Shown here: positions 5,044 through 5,385 of the stretch, one piece after another
Numbering within the stretch: the stretch's first letter is position 1
How the letters are laid out: each line of letters begins with the position of its first letter
Origin: Planctomycetaceae bacterium
Lineage (GTDB): Bacteria; Planctomycetota; Planctomycetia; Pirellulales; Pirellulaceae
Length of the DNA: 5,385 bases
Assembly: GCA_003506095.1 (NCBI GenBank)
Contig: DNWZ01000689.1
Span: 1-5,385, forward strand
Direction of reading: 5' to 3'
Program-made: the position numbers and the translations under genes
Notes under the pieces: model-generated
The model's input: only the letters and a program-made list of their open reading frames with translations
Databases searched by the model: none
Told to the model about the DNA's origin: nothing

Positions 5044-5385
5044 TTAAGCTGCTCGTTCTTCAGTGAAATCGTTCACATAGCTGCTGAAGTGCACCACCTC
5101 TTTAGGTGTCATGGCTCGCCTTGATAATGCTTCCGGGGGGAAACGTGCCCAGGGGGAGTACCACTCCTGCCAGCGCGCGTCGACTCGTTCTAGCTGATTG
5201 ATCGACACCGCGATCAAGACCGCCGGGTGGTTGAGAACTCCTGCGTAGGGAACCGCATCGCTAAGGCAGCGAAATCCCATGATGCGACTATAAAAACGGG
5301 CATGACGCGGATGGACTGCGGCCAGTAGTTCATCGATGCCATGACGACGCGCAAACGCGACCGCGACAGCGGTTAACTGAGAAAA
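5044..5385 (-). CDS. FeeM/GNAT-like N-acyl amino acid synthase, C-terminal part
   Basis: The reading frame is open from the right window edge to TAA at 5044-5046, giving the last 113 residues of a larger protein. It resembles the C-terminal half of FeeM-type N-acyltransferases (GNAT fold), which join a fatty acyl group from an acyl carrier protein to an amino acid. The recognisable stretch is AVAFARRHGIDELLAAVHPR (7-26), then HARFYSRIMGF (27-37) and, further on, a Pro-Tyr-Ala-Gly-Val segment and NHPAVLIAV. The helix, HPRH, FYxRxxGF order matches the acyl-CoA/ACP-binding half of these enzymes. The tail (FPPEALSRRAMTPKEVVHFS) is typical of planctomycete relatives as I remember them. An internal ATG at 5280 is not a likely start, because the matching residues lie upstream of it. 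Its stop is 170 bp before the flavoprotein start on the same strand, so co-transcription is possible. A generic GNAT acetyltransferase is the main alternative. Confidence 0.62.
   Translation of the reverse strand, partial: FSQLTAVAVAFARRHGIDELLAAVHPRHARFYSRIMGFRCLSDAVPYAGVLNHPAVLIAVSINQLERVDARWQEWYSPWARFPPEALSRRAMTPKEVVHFSSYVNDFTEERAA

Noticed and set aside
1..5385. CRISPR array, tRNA, rRNA or intact insertion sequence
   Set aside because: No regularly spaced identical repeats, cloverleaf, ribosomal sequence or transposase frame with terminal repeats was seen on either strand.

Overview
The window most likely comes from a member of the Planctomycetota, probably a Pirellulaceae/Rhodopirellula-like bacterium. 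The main evidence is a secreted protein with a classic PEP-CTERM tail (VPEPST, short hydrophobic stretch, Arg-rich end). Supporting signs are the moderate base composition, loosely packed genes with poor Shine-Dalgarno sequences, long intergenic stretches, and a FeeM-like N-acyltransferase fragment of a type I associate with planctomycetes. The lineage is inferred from gene content only.

Layout. Bases 1-532 hold no convincing gene. They contain a degenerate 46-bp direct repeat (44-89 and 115-160) and one bulged hairpin (447-472). Three plus-strand genes follow. The first (533-892) encodes a small exported protein of unknown function. The second (958-1866) encodes a PEP-CTERM exported protein; a perfect 18-bp palindrome with a short T tract lies between the two. 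A strong intrinsic terminator (1898-1929) closes the PEP-CTERM gene. The third (1950-3203) encodes a GT1/MGT-like nucleotide-sugar glycosyltransferase and starts only 20 nt after the terminator's T tract.

The right half is on the minus strand. A vanillyl-alcohol oxidase/4-cresol dehydrogenase-family flavoprotein gene (4873-3260) converges on the glycosyltransferase gene. Its reading frame ends before the C-terminal segment usual in this family, and a weak in-frame match to that segment follows the stop, so the gene may be truncated or decaying. Upstream of it, running in from the right edge, is the C-terminal part of a FeeM/GNAT-like N-acyl amino acid synthase-type gene (5385-5044).

How the genes may work together. 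The PEP-CTERM protein would be exported and processed by an exosortase, which is not in this window. The glycosyltransferase could serve surface polysaccharide or glycolipid synthesis, but nothing here shows a direct link. The minus-strand pair, an N-acyltransferase followed by a para-phenol-type flavin oxidase, could form or modify an acylated aromatic amino acid; this is a hypothesis from adjacency. I found no CRISPR array, tRNA, rRNA, intact insertion sequence or recognised defence system. The most useful leads are the possible truncation of the flavoprotein, the acyltransferase-oxidase pairing, the odd placement of the terminator before the glycosyltransferase, and a nearly identical 21-bp in-frame repeat shared by two unrelated genes.
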